From: an uncultured Eubacterium sp.
GTDB lineage: Bacteria > Bacillota > Clostridia > Lachnospirales > Lachnospiraceae
NCBI GenBank assembly: GCA_902475415.1
Contig: CABRZK010000157.1
Span: forward strand, 1 to 6,104
Reading direction: 5' to 3'
Length of the DNA stretch: 6,104 nucleotides
Each line of letters begins with the position of its first letter. Position 1 is the first letter of the stretch. The position numbers and the translations under genes were made by a program. This document shows, one piece after another, positions 1 through 5,816 of the stretch. A model generated the notes under the pieces. The model searched no databases and had not been told where the DNA came from. It saw only the letters and a list, made by a program, of their open reading frames with translations.

Positions 1-339
1 CTGTTCTTCTCCAGTTGCCGTAACAACAGCCAGCCGATACCCTCTGTTTTTCAATTCCTGTAATGTTTCAGGCACAGCCGGTTTCAACGGCACTTTCCCT
101 GCCAGAAATTCTTTCATCAGTTCTTTTCTGTGATCACGGATTGCCCAGTAATCCACGTCTTCTCCAAACCATTCCCGAAACTGTTTCAGTACAAAGGGGC
201 GTCCAAGGCTGCGCAATTTCAAAACTTCTGTCGCATCCAGTTCATATCCGGCATCAGAAATCGCCTGCTTCCAGGCTTTCTGGTAATATTTTTCTGTATC
301 AAGTAAGGTTCCATCCATGTCGAATAAAATTGTATTCAT
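1..339 (-). CDS. HAD-superfamily hydrolase, subfamily IA (beta-phosphoglucomutase/phosphatase-like), C-terminus cut by window edge
   Basis: This gene reads leftward from an ATG at 337-339 and stays open to position 1, giving 113 N-terminal residues. Residues 6-16 read FDMDGTLLDTE, the HAD motif I: Asp7 is the expected phospho-acceptor nucleophile and Asp9 the general acid/base. Residues about 17-85 form the helical cap typical of subfamily IA. Motif II is seen as AVVTAT with Thr107. Motifs III and IV lie beyond the edge. A GAGG ribosome binding site sits about 8 nt before the ATG, which supports this start. Members are soluble cytoplasmic Mg-dependent phosphatases or phosphomutases acting on sugar phosphates, nucleotides or phosphoglycolate; the sequence does not single out a substrate. 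It lies 110 bp downstream of the purine permease on the same strand with no convincing terminator between, so co-transcription is likely. A nucleotide-directed phosphatase would suit that neighbour, but this is only inference. Confidence 0.93.
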   Translation of the reverse strand, partial: MNTILFDMDGTLLDTEKYYQKAWKQAISDAGYELDATEVLKLRSLGRPFVLKQFREWFGEDVDYWAIRDHRKELMKEFLAGKVPLKPAVPETLQELKNRGYRLAVVTATGEEQ

Positions 340-449
340 ATCTTTTTCCTCACATTTATCCAGCTGTTTTTCAAAACATTTATTTCACTTGAAAACAAGG
401 TACGTTATCACGCACTCCCGCGTATAAAATTTCATAAAACGCGCCCACG
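340..449 (-). other. Permease-HAD intergenic spacer with two short inverted repeats, no clear terminator
   Basis: The 110 bp between the permease stop and the HAD start hold two small inverted repeats. One is CGCGT (419-423) with ACGCG (439-443), separated by 15 nt. The other is TTTTCAA (368-374) with TTGAAAA (389-395), separated by 14 nt. Neither is followed by a T-run in the minus direction, so neither looks like an intrinsic terminator. No promoter with a good -35/-10 pair was found for the HAD gene. The simplest reading is read-through from the permease, perhaps with RNA processing or attenuation at these weak structures. Confidence 0.35.
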
Positions 450-1790
450 CTATTCACTGATTTTATCAATCTCCATATTTTTCGGCAGAATCAGACTTAA
501 AATGATTGCCACTACAAATACTACCGCTACGCAGTTTGCAGAAAATACATCTTTCACAATCTGAGGGAAAATATTCCAGATTTCCACCTCACTGGTAGAT
601 GTAAATCCAATACCGATGGCCAGTGATAACGCTGCGATTGTCACATTTCTCTGTGAAAATCCTGTTTTTGCCAGCATCTGAATACCACTGATCATAATCG
701 TACCAAACATCATAATCGTACATCCACCCAGTACGGACTGTGGCAAACTTGCAAAAAAGTTACCGATTGGAGGAAACAGACCTGCCAGAATCATAAATAC
801 CGCTCCTGTCATAATGGTAAAACGGTTGACTACTTTTGTCATATTGATCAGACCAACATTCTGGCTAAAAGAAGTAACCGGCGGACATCCGAATAATCCG
901 GAAATGGAACTTGCAAATCCATCGCAGGCAAGCGCACCGGAAATCTCTTTTTCTGTGATCTCACGTCCCAGACCTCCGGAAACCAGTGCTGTGGAATCTC
1001 CAATCGTCTCTGCTGCAGATACCATAAAAATAATGACTACGGAAATAATCGCGCTCAGATTAAATTCCGGACGATACGGAAGCAGATGTGGCAGTGAAAT
1101 CAGTCCGCCATCCAACATTCCGGACAGATCGACCTGTCCCATGCACAAAGCAATGATATAACCTACGATCAGACCAGCCAGCACAGACAGCTGTTTTAAA
1201 TATCCTTTTGCCACTGCGTTAAAGATCAGGCATACTGCCAGTGTCACAACACCAAGAATCAGATTCTGTACCGAGCCAAACTCATCCGTATAACCACCGC
1301 CAAAAGAACGGGCACCAACGGTAAACAGGGAATATCCGATTGCAGTAACAACCGATGCGGAAACTACCGGCGTAATAAACCGTTTCCAATATTTTGCAAA
1401 CAGACCAAGGAAGCCTTCGCAGACACCTCCGACCAGAACCGCACCTATCATCGTCGGATAGCCGTAGGTGCCACCCACGTAACTCAAGATTGTCACAAAG
1501 GTAAAACTTACACCCATAACGATTGGAAGTTTTGCACCGACTTTCCAGACCGGATATAACTGGATCAATGTCGCAATACCTGCAACAAACATAGCATTCT
1601 GTAACAAAACCGCCAGTTCCTTACCGCTTAAACCGGAAGCCAGACCGATCATGGTGATTGGTGTCAGATTCGATACAAACATTGCAAGCACATGCTGCAG
1701 GCCGAAAGGAATTGCCTTCAGCAACGGCACACGCCCATTCAACCGGTAAATATTTCCGATCGTTGCATTCTCTTTTGATTTCATTTTCAT
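450..1790 (-). CDS. NCS2-family purine (xanthine/uric acid-type) permease
   Basis: The 446-residue membrane protein is the normal length for the nucleobase:cation symporter-2 family and is very hydrophobic, with the usual pattern of about 14 membrane segments. The NCS2 family signature is matched in full at residues 349-369 (LPQSVLGG, then MFG and a closing Gly). Binding-site residues known from E. coli XanQ have counterparts here: QH at 32-33 in TM1, Glu261 in AETIGD, Asp290, and Gln310-Asn311 in SFSQNVG. The AETIGD form, rather than the EHIGH form of uracil carriers, points to an oxidised purine such as xanthine or urate. Uptake is expected to be cation-coupled at the cytoplasmic membrane. 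The first ATG (1788-1790) lies only 1 nt from GAGG, while the third-codon ATG (1782-1784) lies 7 nt from it, so translation may really begin at 1784. No purine riboswitch fits in the short leader. It probably leads an operon with the HAD gene and diverges from the esterase/ligase unit. Family assignment is firm; the exact substrate is not. Confidence 0.95.
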   Translation of the reverse strand: MKMKSKENATIGNIYRLNGRVPLLKAIPFGLQHVLAMFVSNLTPITMIGLASGLSGKELAVLLQNAMFVAGIATLIQLYPVWKVGAKLPIVMGVSFTFVTILSYVGGTYGYPTMIGAVLVGGVCEGFLGLFAKYWKRFITPVVSASVVTAIGYSLFTVGARSFGGGYTDEFGSVQNLILGVVTLAVCLIFNAVAKGYLKQLSVLAGLIVGYIIALCMGQVDLSGMLDGGLISLPHLLPYRPEFNLSAIISVVIIFMVSAAETIGDSTALVSGGLGREITEKEISGALACDGFASSISGLFGCPPVTSFSQNVGLINMTKVVNRFTIMTGAVFMILAGLFPPIGNFFASLPQSVLGGCTIMMFGTIMISGIQMLAKTGFSQRNVTIAALSLAIGIGFTSTSEVEIWNIFPQIVKDVFSANCVAVVFVVAIILSLILPKNMEIDKISE

Positions 1791-1791
1791 A

Positions 1792-1795
1792 CCTC
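1792..1795 (-). promoter_or_regulatory. Permease ribosome binding site (GAGG), favours the second ATG
   Basis: On the minus strand GAGG precedes the permease start region inside an A-rich stretch. The spacer is 1 nt to the first ATG and 7 nt to the second in-frame ATG two codons later. The 7-nt spacing is normal for Firmicutes, so initiation at 1784 is the better-supported choice, shortening the protein by two residues. Confidence 0.6.
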
Positions 1796-1816
1796 TTATT
1801 TTCTTTTTTTACACGC

Positions 1817-1830
1817 TGCCTATCGGCAGA
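1817..1830 (-). other. Small stem-loop in the permease leader
   Basis: The sequence CTGCC-GATA-GGCAG on the minus strand forms a perfect 5-bp stem with a 4-nt loop. It lies about 20 nt upstream of the permease ribosome binding site, within the predicted 5' leader. It is followed by an A-rich stretch rather than T residues, so it is not an intrinsic terminator. It could stabilise the transcript or affect translation; chance occurrence is possible. Confidence 0.35.
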
Positions 1831-1844
1831 CACAAAACATTTTC

Positions 1845-1873
1845 ATCATAACATCTATAATTTTGTTTTGCAA
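1845..1873 (-). promoter_or_regulatory. Predicted sigma-A-type promoter for the permease (extended -10)
   Basis: Reading the minus strand, the -35 box is TTGCAA (1868-1873), the spacer is exactly 17 bp, and the -10 box is TATGAT (1845-1850). The -10 is preceded by TGT, giving the extended TGn element. Transcription should start near 1838, leaving a leader of about 48 nt before the first ATG. That is too short for a purine riboswitch plus expression platform. Confidence 0.75.
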
Positions 1874-1875
1874 TG

Positions 1876-1884
1876 ACAGTCTGT
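1876..1884. promoter_or_regulatory. Candidate operator palindrome between the divergent promoters
   Basis: ACAGTCTGT is a perfect 9-bp palindrome around a central T. Matching AA and TT flanks at 1872-1873 and 1887-1888 extend the symmetry imperfectly to 17 bp. It lies in the 17-bp gap between the two back-to-back -35 boxes, where one bound regulator could affect both promoters. The repeat is short and matches no operator I recognise, so the assignment is tentative. Confidence 0.3.
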
Positions 1885-1890
1885 ACTTTC

Positions 1891-1919
1891 TTGCCAATTC
1901 TTTGCCACTGTGCTATGAT
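1891..1919 (+). promoter_or_regulatory. Predicted sigma-A-type promoter for the esterase/ATP-grasp operon (extended -10)
   Basis: The -35 box is TTGCCA (1891-1896), the spacer is 17 bp, and the -10 box is TATGAT (1914-1919). TGC immediately before the -10 supplies the extended TGn element. Transcription should start near 1926, giving a leader of about 78 nt. The design mirrors the permease promoter on the opposite strand. Confidence 0.75.
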
Positions 1920-1931
1920 AAATTTTAATAC

Positions 1932-1965
1932 TTCAGAGCCAACACTACATCGATATGTTTCTGAA
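1932..1965 (+). other. Possible stem-loop in the operon leader
   Basis: TTCAGA (1932-1937) is perfectly complementary to TCTGAA (1960-1965). With one G-U and one C-G pair the RNA stem extends inward to 8 bp (1932-1939 with 1958-1965), enclosing an 18-nt loop. It begins a few bases after the predicted transcription start, so it would cap the mRNA 5' end. No T-run follows, so it is not a terminator, and it resembles no riboswitch I know. Confidence 0.3.
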
Positions 1966-1992
1966 TGATCACACAATTTTTGAATTAATAAT

Positions 1993-1997
1993 GGAGG
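1993..1997 (+). promoter_or_regulatory. Ribosome binding site of the first esterase gene (GGAGG)
   Basis: GGAGG lies 6 nt before the ATG at 2004 in an AT-rich context. It clearly selects this start over the overlapping out-of-frame ATG at 1955. Confidence 0.85.
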
Positions 1998-2003
1998 TTT
2001 TTT

Positions 2004-2768
2004 ATGATAGAAAAATGGGATATCACTATTCCGGAACTCACCGGAGACGAAGTGCGAAGTGCATACATCTGTCTGCCAGAGGCATACACGTTCGACACCA
2101 ACCAGCGGTTTCCGGTACTGTACATGTTCGACGGGCATAACCTCTTTTTTGACACCCATGCCACCTATGGTAAATCCTGGGGACTGAAAGAATATATGGA
2201 ATACACCCATACTCCGCTGATCATCGTAGGCATCGAATGCAACCACAGCCCAGATCACGGACGACTGCAGGAATATTCCCCTTATGACTTTACTTTACCG
2301 AAGGAAGGCAAAATAACCGGTAAGGGCAAGATCACCATGGACTGGCTGACCCGCACCTTCAAACCATACATTGATACACATTACCGAACTCTTCCGGATC
2401 GGGAGCACACCTTTATCGCAGGAAGTTCCATGGGAGGACTGATGAGTATTTACGCTCTTCTGCACTACAATCAGTTTTTTTCCCGCGCAGCGGCACTCTC
2501 CCCATCCCTGTGGATTGCGCCAAACGACTCCATGCAGATGATCCGGCGTTCCCACCCGCTTCCGGGAAGCATCCTGTACATGGATTATGGAAGCCGTGAA
2601 ATGAAACAGCATCGAAAAATGGATCAGGCTTTTGAACAGGCTGCTAATCTGCTTCTGGAGAAAAATATTTATCTTAACTGCCGCATCGTACCGAACGGCG
2701 AACATTGTGAGGCAAGCTGGGAAAAACAGATTCCGTTTTTTATCAATACACTGATGTATGATCTGTAA
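2004..2768 (+). CDS. Alpha/beta-hydrolase, putative esterase family (Fes/esterase D-like)
   Basis: The 254-residue protein has no signal peptide or membrane segment, so it should be cytoplasmic. The early strand PVLYMFDGHNLF (37-48) is characteristic of the putative-esterase family (PF00756), which includes enterobactin esterase, esterase D and mycolyl transferases. The nucleophile elbow is GSSMGG at 140-145 with Ser142. His234 in NGEHCEASW fits the catalytic His, and Asp194 or Glu199 in MDYGSRE is the likely acid. All parts of a Ser-His-acid triad are therefore visible. The reaction should be hydrolysis, or acyl transfer, on an ester, thioester or amide; the substrate is unknown. It is the first gene of a three-gene unit with a second, dissimilar hydrolase and an ATP-grasp ligase, which suggests it acts on a product or intermediate of that ligase rather than on a nutrient. 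Family is firm, role inferred. Confidence 0.93.
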   Translation: MIEKWDITIPELTGDEVRSAYICLPEAYTFDTNQRFPVLYMFDGHNLFFDTHATYGKSWGLKEYMEYTHTPLIIVGIECNHSPDHGRLQEYSPYDFTLPKEGKITGKGKITMDWLTRTFKPYIDTHYRTLPDREHTFIAGSSMGGLMSIYALLHYNQFFSRAAALSPSLWIAPNDSMQMIRRSHPLPGSILYMDYGSREMKQHRKMDQAFEQAANLLLEKNIYLNCRIVPNGEHCEASWEKQIPFFINTLMYDL

Positions 2769-2803
2769 CCATCTTTCCTATCATATTATTATAGAAGTAA
2801 CAC

Positions 2804-2809
2804 AGGAGG
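2804..2809 (+). promoter_or_regulatory. Ribosome binding site of the second esterase gene (AGGAGG)
   Basis: A full AGGAGG lies 10 nt before the ATG at 2820, fixing the start. The 51-bp spacer after the previous stop contains no terminator, supporting a shared transcript. Confidence 0.85.
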
Positions 2810-2819
2810 ACTTTTCCAT

Positions 2820-3581
2820 ATGAACATACAATATTTCAAAAATTACAGTCCAGCACTAGGCCGGGATATGGAATGCAAACTGTACGGTCACGGCGGACAG
2901 CCAATTCTTTTTATTCCCTGTCAGGACGGACGTTTTTTCGACTTTGAAAACTTCCAGATGACAAATGTATGGGCACCATGGATCGACTCCGGGGAAGTCA
3001 CCATTTTTACGGTGGATACCATTGATACAGAGACCTGGTCCAATACAAACGGTGATCCGCGCTGGCGCATCTGTCGCCACGAAGACTGGTTCCGCTATCT
3101 CACCGATGAGATGGTTCCTTTTATCCATGCAAAGATGACGGAATACCGGTCTCATTACATCAATAAGGGAATCACTGCCTTTGGATGTAGCCTTGGTGCT
3201 ACTCACGCAGCAAATCTGTATTTCCGCCGTCCCGACCTGTGTAACGGACTGCTGGCCTTAAGCGGTATTTACGATGCATCCTACGGATTTGGTTCTTATA
3301 TGGATGATCTGGTTTATATGAACTCCCCGATTCATTATCTGCCAAATCTGCCGTCAGATCACCCTTATATGGAACTGTACCGCCAGCGAAAAGCCATCCT
3401 CTGCGTCGGACAGGGTGCATGGGAAGAACCAGTCAGCACCTATCTGCTTCGGGATATCCTGCAGCAGAAACAGATTCCGGCCTGGGTAGATTTCTGGGGA
3501 TATGACTGTGCTCATGACTGGGACTGGTGGTATAAACAGGTAACTTATTTTGTACCGCATCTGCTGTATGATCCGGTATAA
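2820..3581 (+). CDS. Second alpha/beta-hydrolase, putative esterase-like, divergent from its neighbour
   Basis: The 253-residue protein lacks a signal peptide or membrane segment. It has the alpha/beta-hydrolase layout: an early strand QPILFIPCQDGRFFDFENF (27-45), a nucleophile elbow GCSLGA at 122-127 with Ser124, and a late His232 in CAHDWDWW. A third residue may be Glu202 or Glu203 in the strand around 194-203, but I cannot fix it. The elbow is followed by an Ala-Thr-His-Ala helix in a style often annotated simply as 'esterase family protein'. It is nearly the same length as the preceding gene product but clearly different in sequence, so this is not a recent duplication. The C-terminal part is rich in Trp and Tyr (DFWGYD, DWDWWYKQ), suggesting an aromatic-lined pocket or partner surface. 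It lies between the first hydrolase and the ATP-grasp gene, 47 bp before the latter. Function is unassigned beyond serine-hydrolase chemistry. Confidence 0.9.
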   Translation: MNIQYFKNYSPALGRDMECKLYGHGGQPILFIPCQDGRFFDFENFQMTNVWAPWIDSGEVTIFTVDTIDTETWSNTNGDPRWRICRHEDWFRYLTDEMVPFIHAKMTEYRSHYINKGITAFGCSLGATHAANLYFRRPDLCNGLLALSGIYDASYGFGSYMDDLVYMNSPIHYLPNLPSDHPYMELYRQRKAILCVGQGAWEEPVSTYLLRDILQQKQIPAWVDFWGYDCAHDWDWWYKQVTYFVPHLLYDPV

Positions 3582-3628
3582 TTTGTAATAAACGAAACGC
3601 AATACAATACGACAGAAAGAAAACAATT

Positions 3629-4873
3629 ATGAAAAATGTGATTTTTATTTCTCCGAATTTTCCGGAGAATTACTGGCACTTCTGCCACGAATTAAAAGAA
3701 AACGGTATGAATGTCCTCGGTATCGGCGACTGTCCTTATGACGACCTGCGCCCGGAGCTTCAGGAAAGCCTGCAGGAATATTATAAAGTAGACAGCTTGG
3801 AAAACTATGATGAGGTCTATGGTGCTGTCGGCTACTTTATCTGGCATTACGGCCGCATTGACTGGCTGGAATCCAATAATGAATACTGGCTGGAGCAGGA
3901 TGCCCGTCTGCGTACAGATTTCAATATTCCAAGTGGTTTTCATAATGAAGACATGCCACGTATCAAATATAAATCCCATATGAAAGAATATTATCAGCGT
4001 GTCGGTATTCCGGTGGCTCGTTACCACATGGTAGACAACTATGAGGGCTGTCTGAATTTCATTCATGAAGTTGGATATCCTGTTGTCACAAAACCAGATA
4101 ACGGTGTCGGAGCCTCCCATACGTTCAAAATTTCTTCTGATGAAGAACTTGGCAATTTCTTCGCCAACAAATGGGATGATACCGTTTATATCATGGAAGA
4201 ATTTATCAACGCCGAGATCAATTCCTACGATGCGATCATCGACTCTCACGGCAATCCGATTTTTGAAGCAGGAAATGTTACACCGATGTCTATCATGGAT
4301 ATCGTAAACAACGCCGACAACGCGCTTTTCTACATTGTGAAAGATCTGGCAGATGACACCCGCCATCTCGGCAGAGAAACCGTAAAAAGTTTTGGTGTGC
4401 GCAGCCGGTTCGTGCATTTTGAATTTTTTCGCCTGCTCTCTGACCATGAAGGGCTCGGCAAAAAGGGCGATCTGATGGCACTGGAAGTCAATATGCGTCC
4501 TTCCGGCGGATTTACCCCGGATATGATCAATTTTGCCCGTGAAACCGATGTATATAAAATCTGGGCGGACATGATTGCATACGACTCCACTCAGAAACAG
4601 GTTGGTGCTCACCACTTCTGTGCCTTTGCAGGACTGCGGGATGGCAAGGATTTTGCTATGACACCGGATGCTATTATCGAAAAATACACGGAGCAACTCA
4701 AAATGTTAGAACGTATGCCGGATGCATTGGCAGATGCCATGGGAAATCAGATGTATCTGGCTACTTTTGATACCGAAGAAGCACTCAATGCGTTCTTTGC
4801 GGATGTAACCAGATTGAAAGAGGTTGATACTTCTGAAGAATCTGAAACAACCGAAACTATTATAGATAAATAG
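3629..4873 (+). CDS. ATP-grasp domain ligase of unknown substrate (carbamoyl-phosphate-synthase-like fold)
   Basis: The 414-residue soluble protein starts with a Rossmann-like pre-ATP-grasp domain (MKNVIFISPNFPENY; about 1-110). The ATP-grasp core follows at about 111-320: Lys115 and Lys119 region, VVTKPDNGVGAS with Lys155 and the Gly-rich loop, the hinge IMEEF at 188-192, Glu265 in HFEFF, and ALEVNMRPSGG with Glu286 and Asn288 as Mg-ATP ligands and Arg290. All key nucleotide and metal residues appear intact, so it should be active. The family joins a carboxylate, through an acyl-phosphate, to an amine or other nucleophile. Such proteins are often auto-named carbamoyl phosphate synthase, but at 414 residues with one ATP-grasp unit this is not CarB. 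A C-terminal domain (about 325-395) ends in an acidic Ser/Thr/Glu tail (397-414). The ribosome binding site is weak (AGAAAGA, no GGAGG), unlike the two genes before it, yet the start fits the family N-terminus. Two esterases precede it in the same unit; a terminator follows the stop. Confidence 0.92.
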   Translation: MKNVIFISPNFPENYWHFCHELKENGMNVLGIGDCPYDDLRPELQESLQEYYKVDSLENYDEVYGAVGYFIWHYGRIDWLESNNEYWLEQDARLRTDFNIPSGFHNEDMPRIKYKSHMKEYYQRVGIPVARYHMVDNYEGCLNFIHEVGYPVVTKPDNGVGASHTFKISSDEELGNFFANKWDDTVYIMEEFINAEINSYDAIIDSHGNPIFEAGNVTPMSIMDIVNNADNALFYIVKDLADDTRHLGRETVKSFGVRSRFVHFEFFRLLSDHEGLGKKGDLMALEVNMRPSGGFTPDMINFARETDVYKIWADMIAYDSTQKQVGAHHFCAFAGLRDGKDFAMTPDAIIEKYTEQLKMLERMPDALADAMGNQMYLATFDTEEALNAFFADVTRLKEVDTSEESETTETIIDK

Positions 4874-4880
4874 AAAGCTG

Positions 4881-4910
4881 AAATCCCCTGCGCATATCGG
4901 CAGGGGATTT
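4881..4910 (+). terminator. Intrinsic terminator of the esterase/ATP-grasp operon
   Basis: An 11-bp perfect stem (AAATCCCCTGC at 4881-4891 with GCAGGGGATTT at 4900-4910) encloses an 8-nt loop and begins 7 nt after the ligase stop codon. A short T-rich tail (TTTCTT) follows. The A and T ends of the stem mean that it may also work for the convergent membrane genes, whose last stop is about 50 nt away on the other strand. Confidence 0.88.
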
Positions 4911-4961
4911 CTTAATAAGGTACTCAGACGGGCTGCACGTTTTTTTTGGTTCACTCGATTT

Positions 4962-5816
4962 TTATACCTCATCTGCAATCTGACACCGTTTTGCCAAATA
5001 TAAATTTGCAAATAGCAATCCACCATTTAATACTGTAAAATACAATGCTGAAAACCATAACGGAACCAACGGCTGTGCATAAAATTTGTCAAAATGTTCT
5101 CCAAAAATAGCATGCGTAAGTGGAAAAATCCATTTCACTGATTTTATATAGGAAACTGCTGTCGCACCCACCACTGTAATTCCCATGGGAATCAATAACC
5201 CCAGTTTTCGACGTTCCATCAGCCGAAACAGACACAAAATCTGAAGCATCACCAGTAAATATGCCAGCATCAGCAGCACACCCATCACCATTACGCGCAC
5301 CGGCGTACCATGACTCATCGTTCCGGATTCCAAAAACAAGCGGTCATTTTGTCCATAGATTTCTGGGAAACGTTCATAAATGTCTGTCATAAATTCGCTC
5401 CACTGATTTTGCCTGACAACGTCCTTTCCAATCCACAGAAAACTTGCCGCAAAGAAGGCTCCCAGACAGGTAACTCCCACCAACAGTCCAAACACAAACT
5501 GTCCCGCCAGCCAGATCCTTCGCTTTACACGCATCATAACAAAAATATTTCCCCCGCTTTTATCCGGAAAGCCAGACAAAAGCACAATAAAGATCAACGG
5601 TATCACCAGCATATAAAACTGAAAGGACAACACCAGATCCATCGGCTCCAATAGATTGACTGAAAGCCCTGTCTCCTCCGCAACACGCGCCATATCTGAA
5701 AAGATATATTCTCCCAGAAACAAAATGGAAAACAATAAGATCAACATCTTTTTCAAACTAAACCACTTGCGATATTCCATGCCTGCAATCCAGACAATTT
5801 CATGTATCTTACGCAT
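4962..5816 (-). CDS. Multi-pass membrane protein, likely ABC-2-type transporter permease subunit
   Basis: The 284-residue protein has about six hydrophobic segments, roughly at residues 24-41, 62-81, 103-129, 176-200, 205-224 and 250-275. A larger polar loop lies at about 131-172 (sequence around DIYERFPEIYGQNDR). The first short cytoplasmic stretch, the first long extracytoplasmic turn and the basic RVKRR loop before the third segment are typical of ABC-2 export permeases, though no diagnostic motif is present. The start ATG at 5814-5816 has AGGAG 5 nt upstream. It overlaps the stop of the upstream gene by 8 nt (ATGCGTAA), indicating translational coupling and probably a heteromeric complex. 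An ATPase partner is expected further upstream, outside the window. The cargo is unknown. It might instead be an orphan membrane protein of a lantibiotic-immunity or signalling type. Confidence 0.85.
   Translation of the reverse strand: MRKIHEIVWIAGMEYRKWFSLKKMLILLFSILFLGEYIFSDMARVAEETGLSVNLLEPMDLVLSFQFYMLVIPLIFIVLLSGFPDKSGGNIFVMMRVKRRIWLAGQFVFGLLVGVTCLGAFFAASFLWIGKDVVRQNQWSEFMTDIYERFPEIYGQNDRLFLESGTMSHGTPVRVMVMGVLLMLAYLLVMLQILCLFRLMERRKLGLLIPMGITVVGATAVSYIKSVKWIFPLTHAIFGEHFDKFYAQPLVPLWFSALYFTVLNGGLLFANLYLAKRCQIADEV

Noticed and set aside
63..392. A 109-codon plus-strand frame at the left end
   Set aside because: It is antisense to the HAD gene, whose motif I and ribosome binding site are clear.
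453..466. Repeat of TTCACTGATTTTAT, found again near 5135
   Set aside because: It occurs inside two unrelated genes at different codon contexts with no flanking similarity; most likely chance.
1809..2258. A 149-codon minus-strand frame across the divergent promoter region
   Set aside because: It crosses both predicted promoters and the start of the first esterase, and its product shows no recognisable domain.
3577..3582. Perfect TATAAT as an internal promoter for the ATP-grasp gene
   Set aside because: The nearest -35-like TTGTAC gives a 21-bp spacer and there is no extended -10; the hexamer arises from the end codons GTA-TAA-T of the esterase gene.
3692..4696. A 334-codon open frame on the minus strand opposite the ATP-grasp gene
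   Set aside because: It lies wholly antisense to a gene with intact family motifs, has no ribosome binding site, and its translation resembles no folded protein; it is a shadow of codon bias.
3629..4873. Naming the ATP-grasp gene carB (carbamoyl phosphate synthase large subunit)
   Set aside because: CarB is over 1000 residues with two ATP-grasp units and sits beside carA; this protein has one unit in 414 residues and esterase neighbours.
4940..4947. Run of eight T residues on the plus strand as a second terminator
   Set aside because: No stable stem precedes it; the upstream GGGCTGCACG has no complementary partner nearby.
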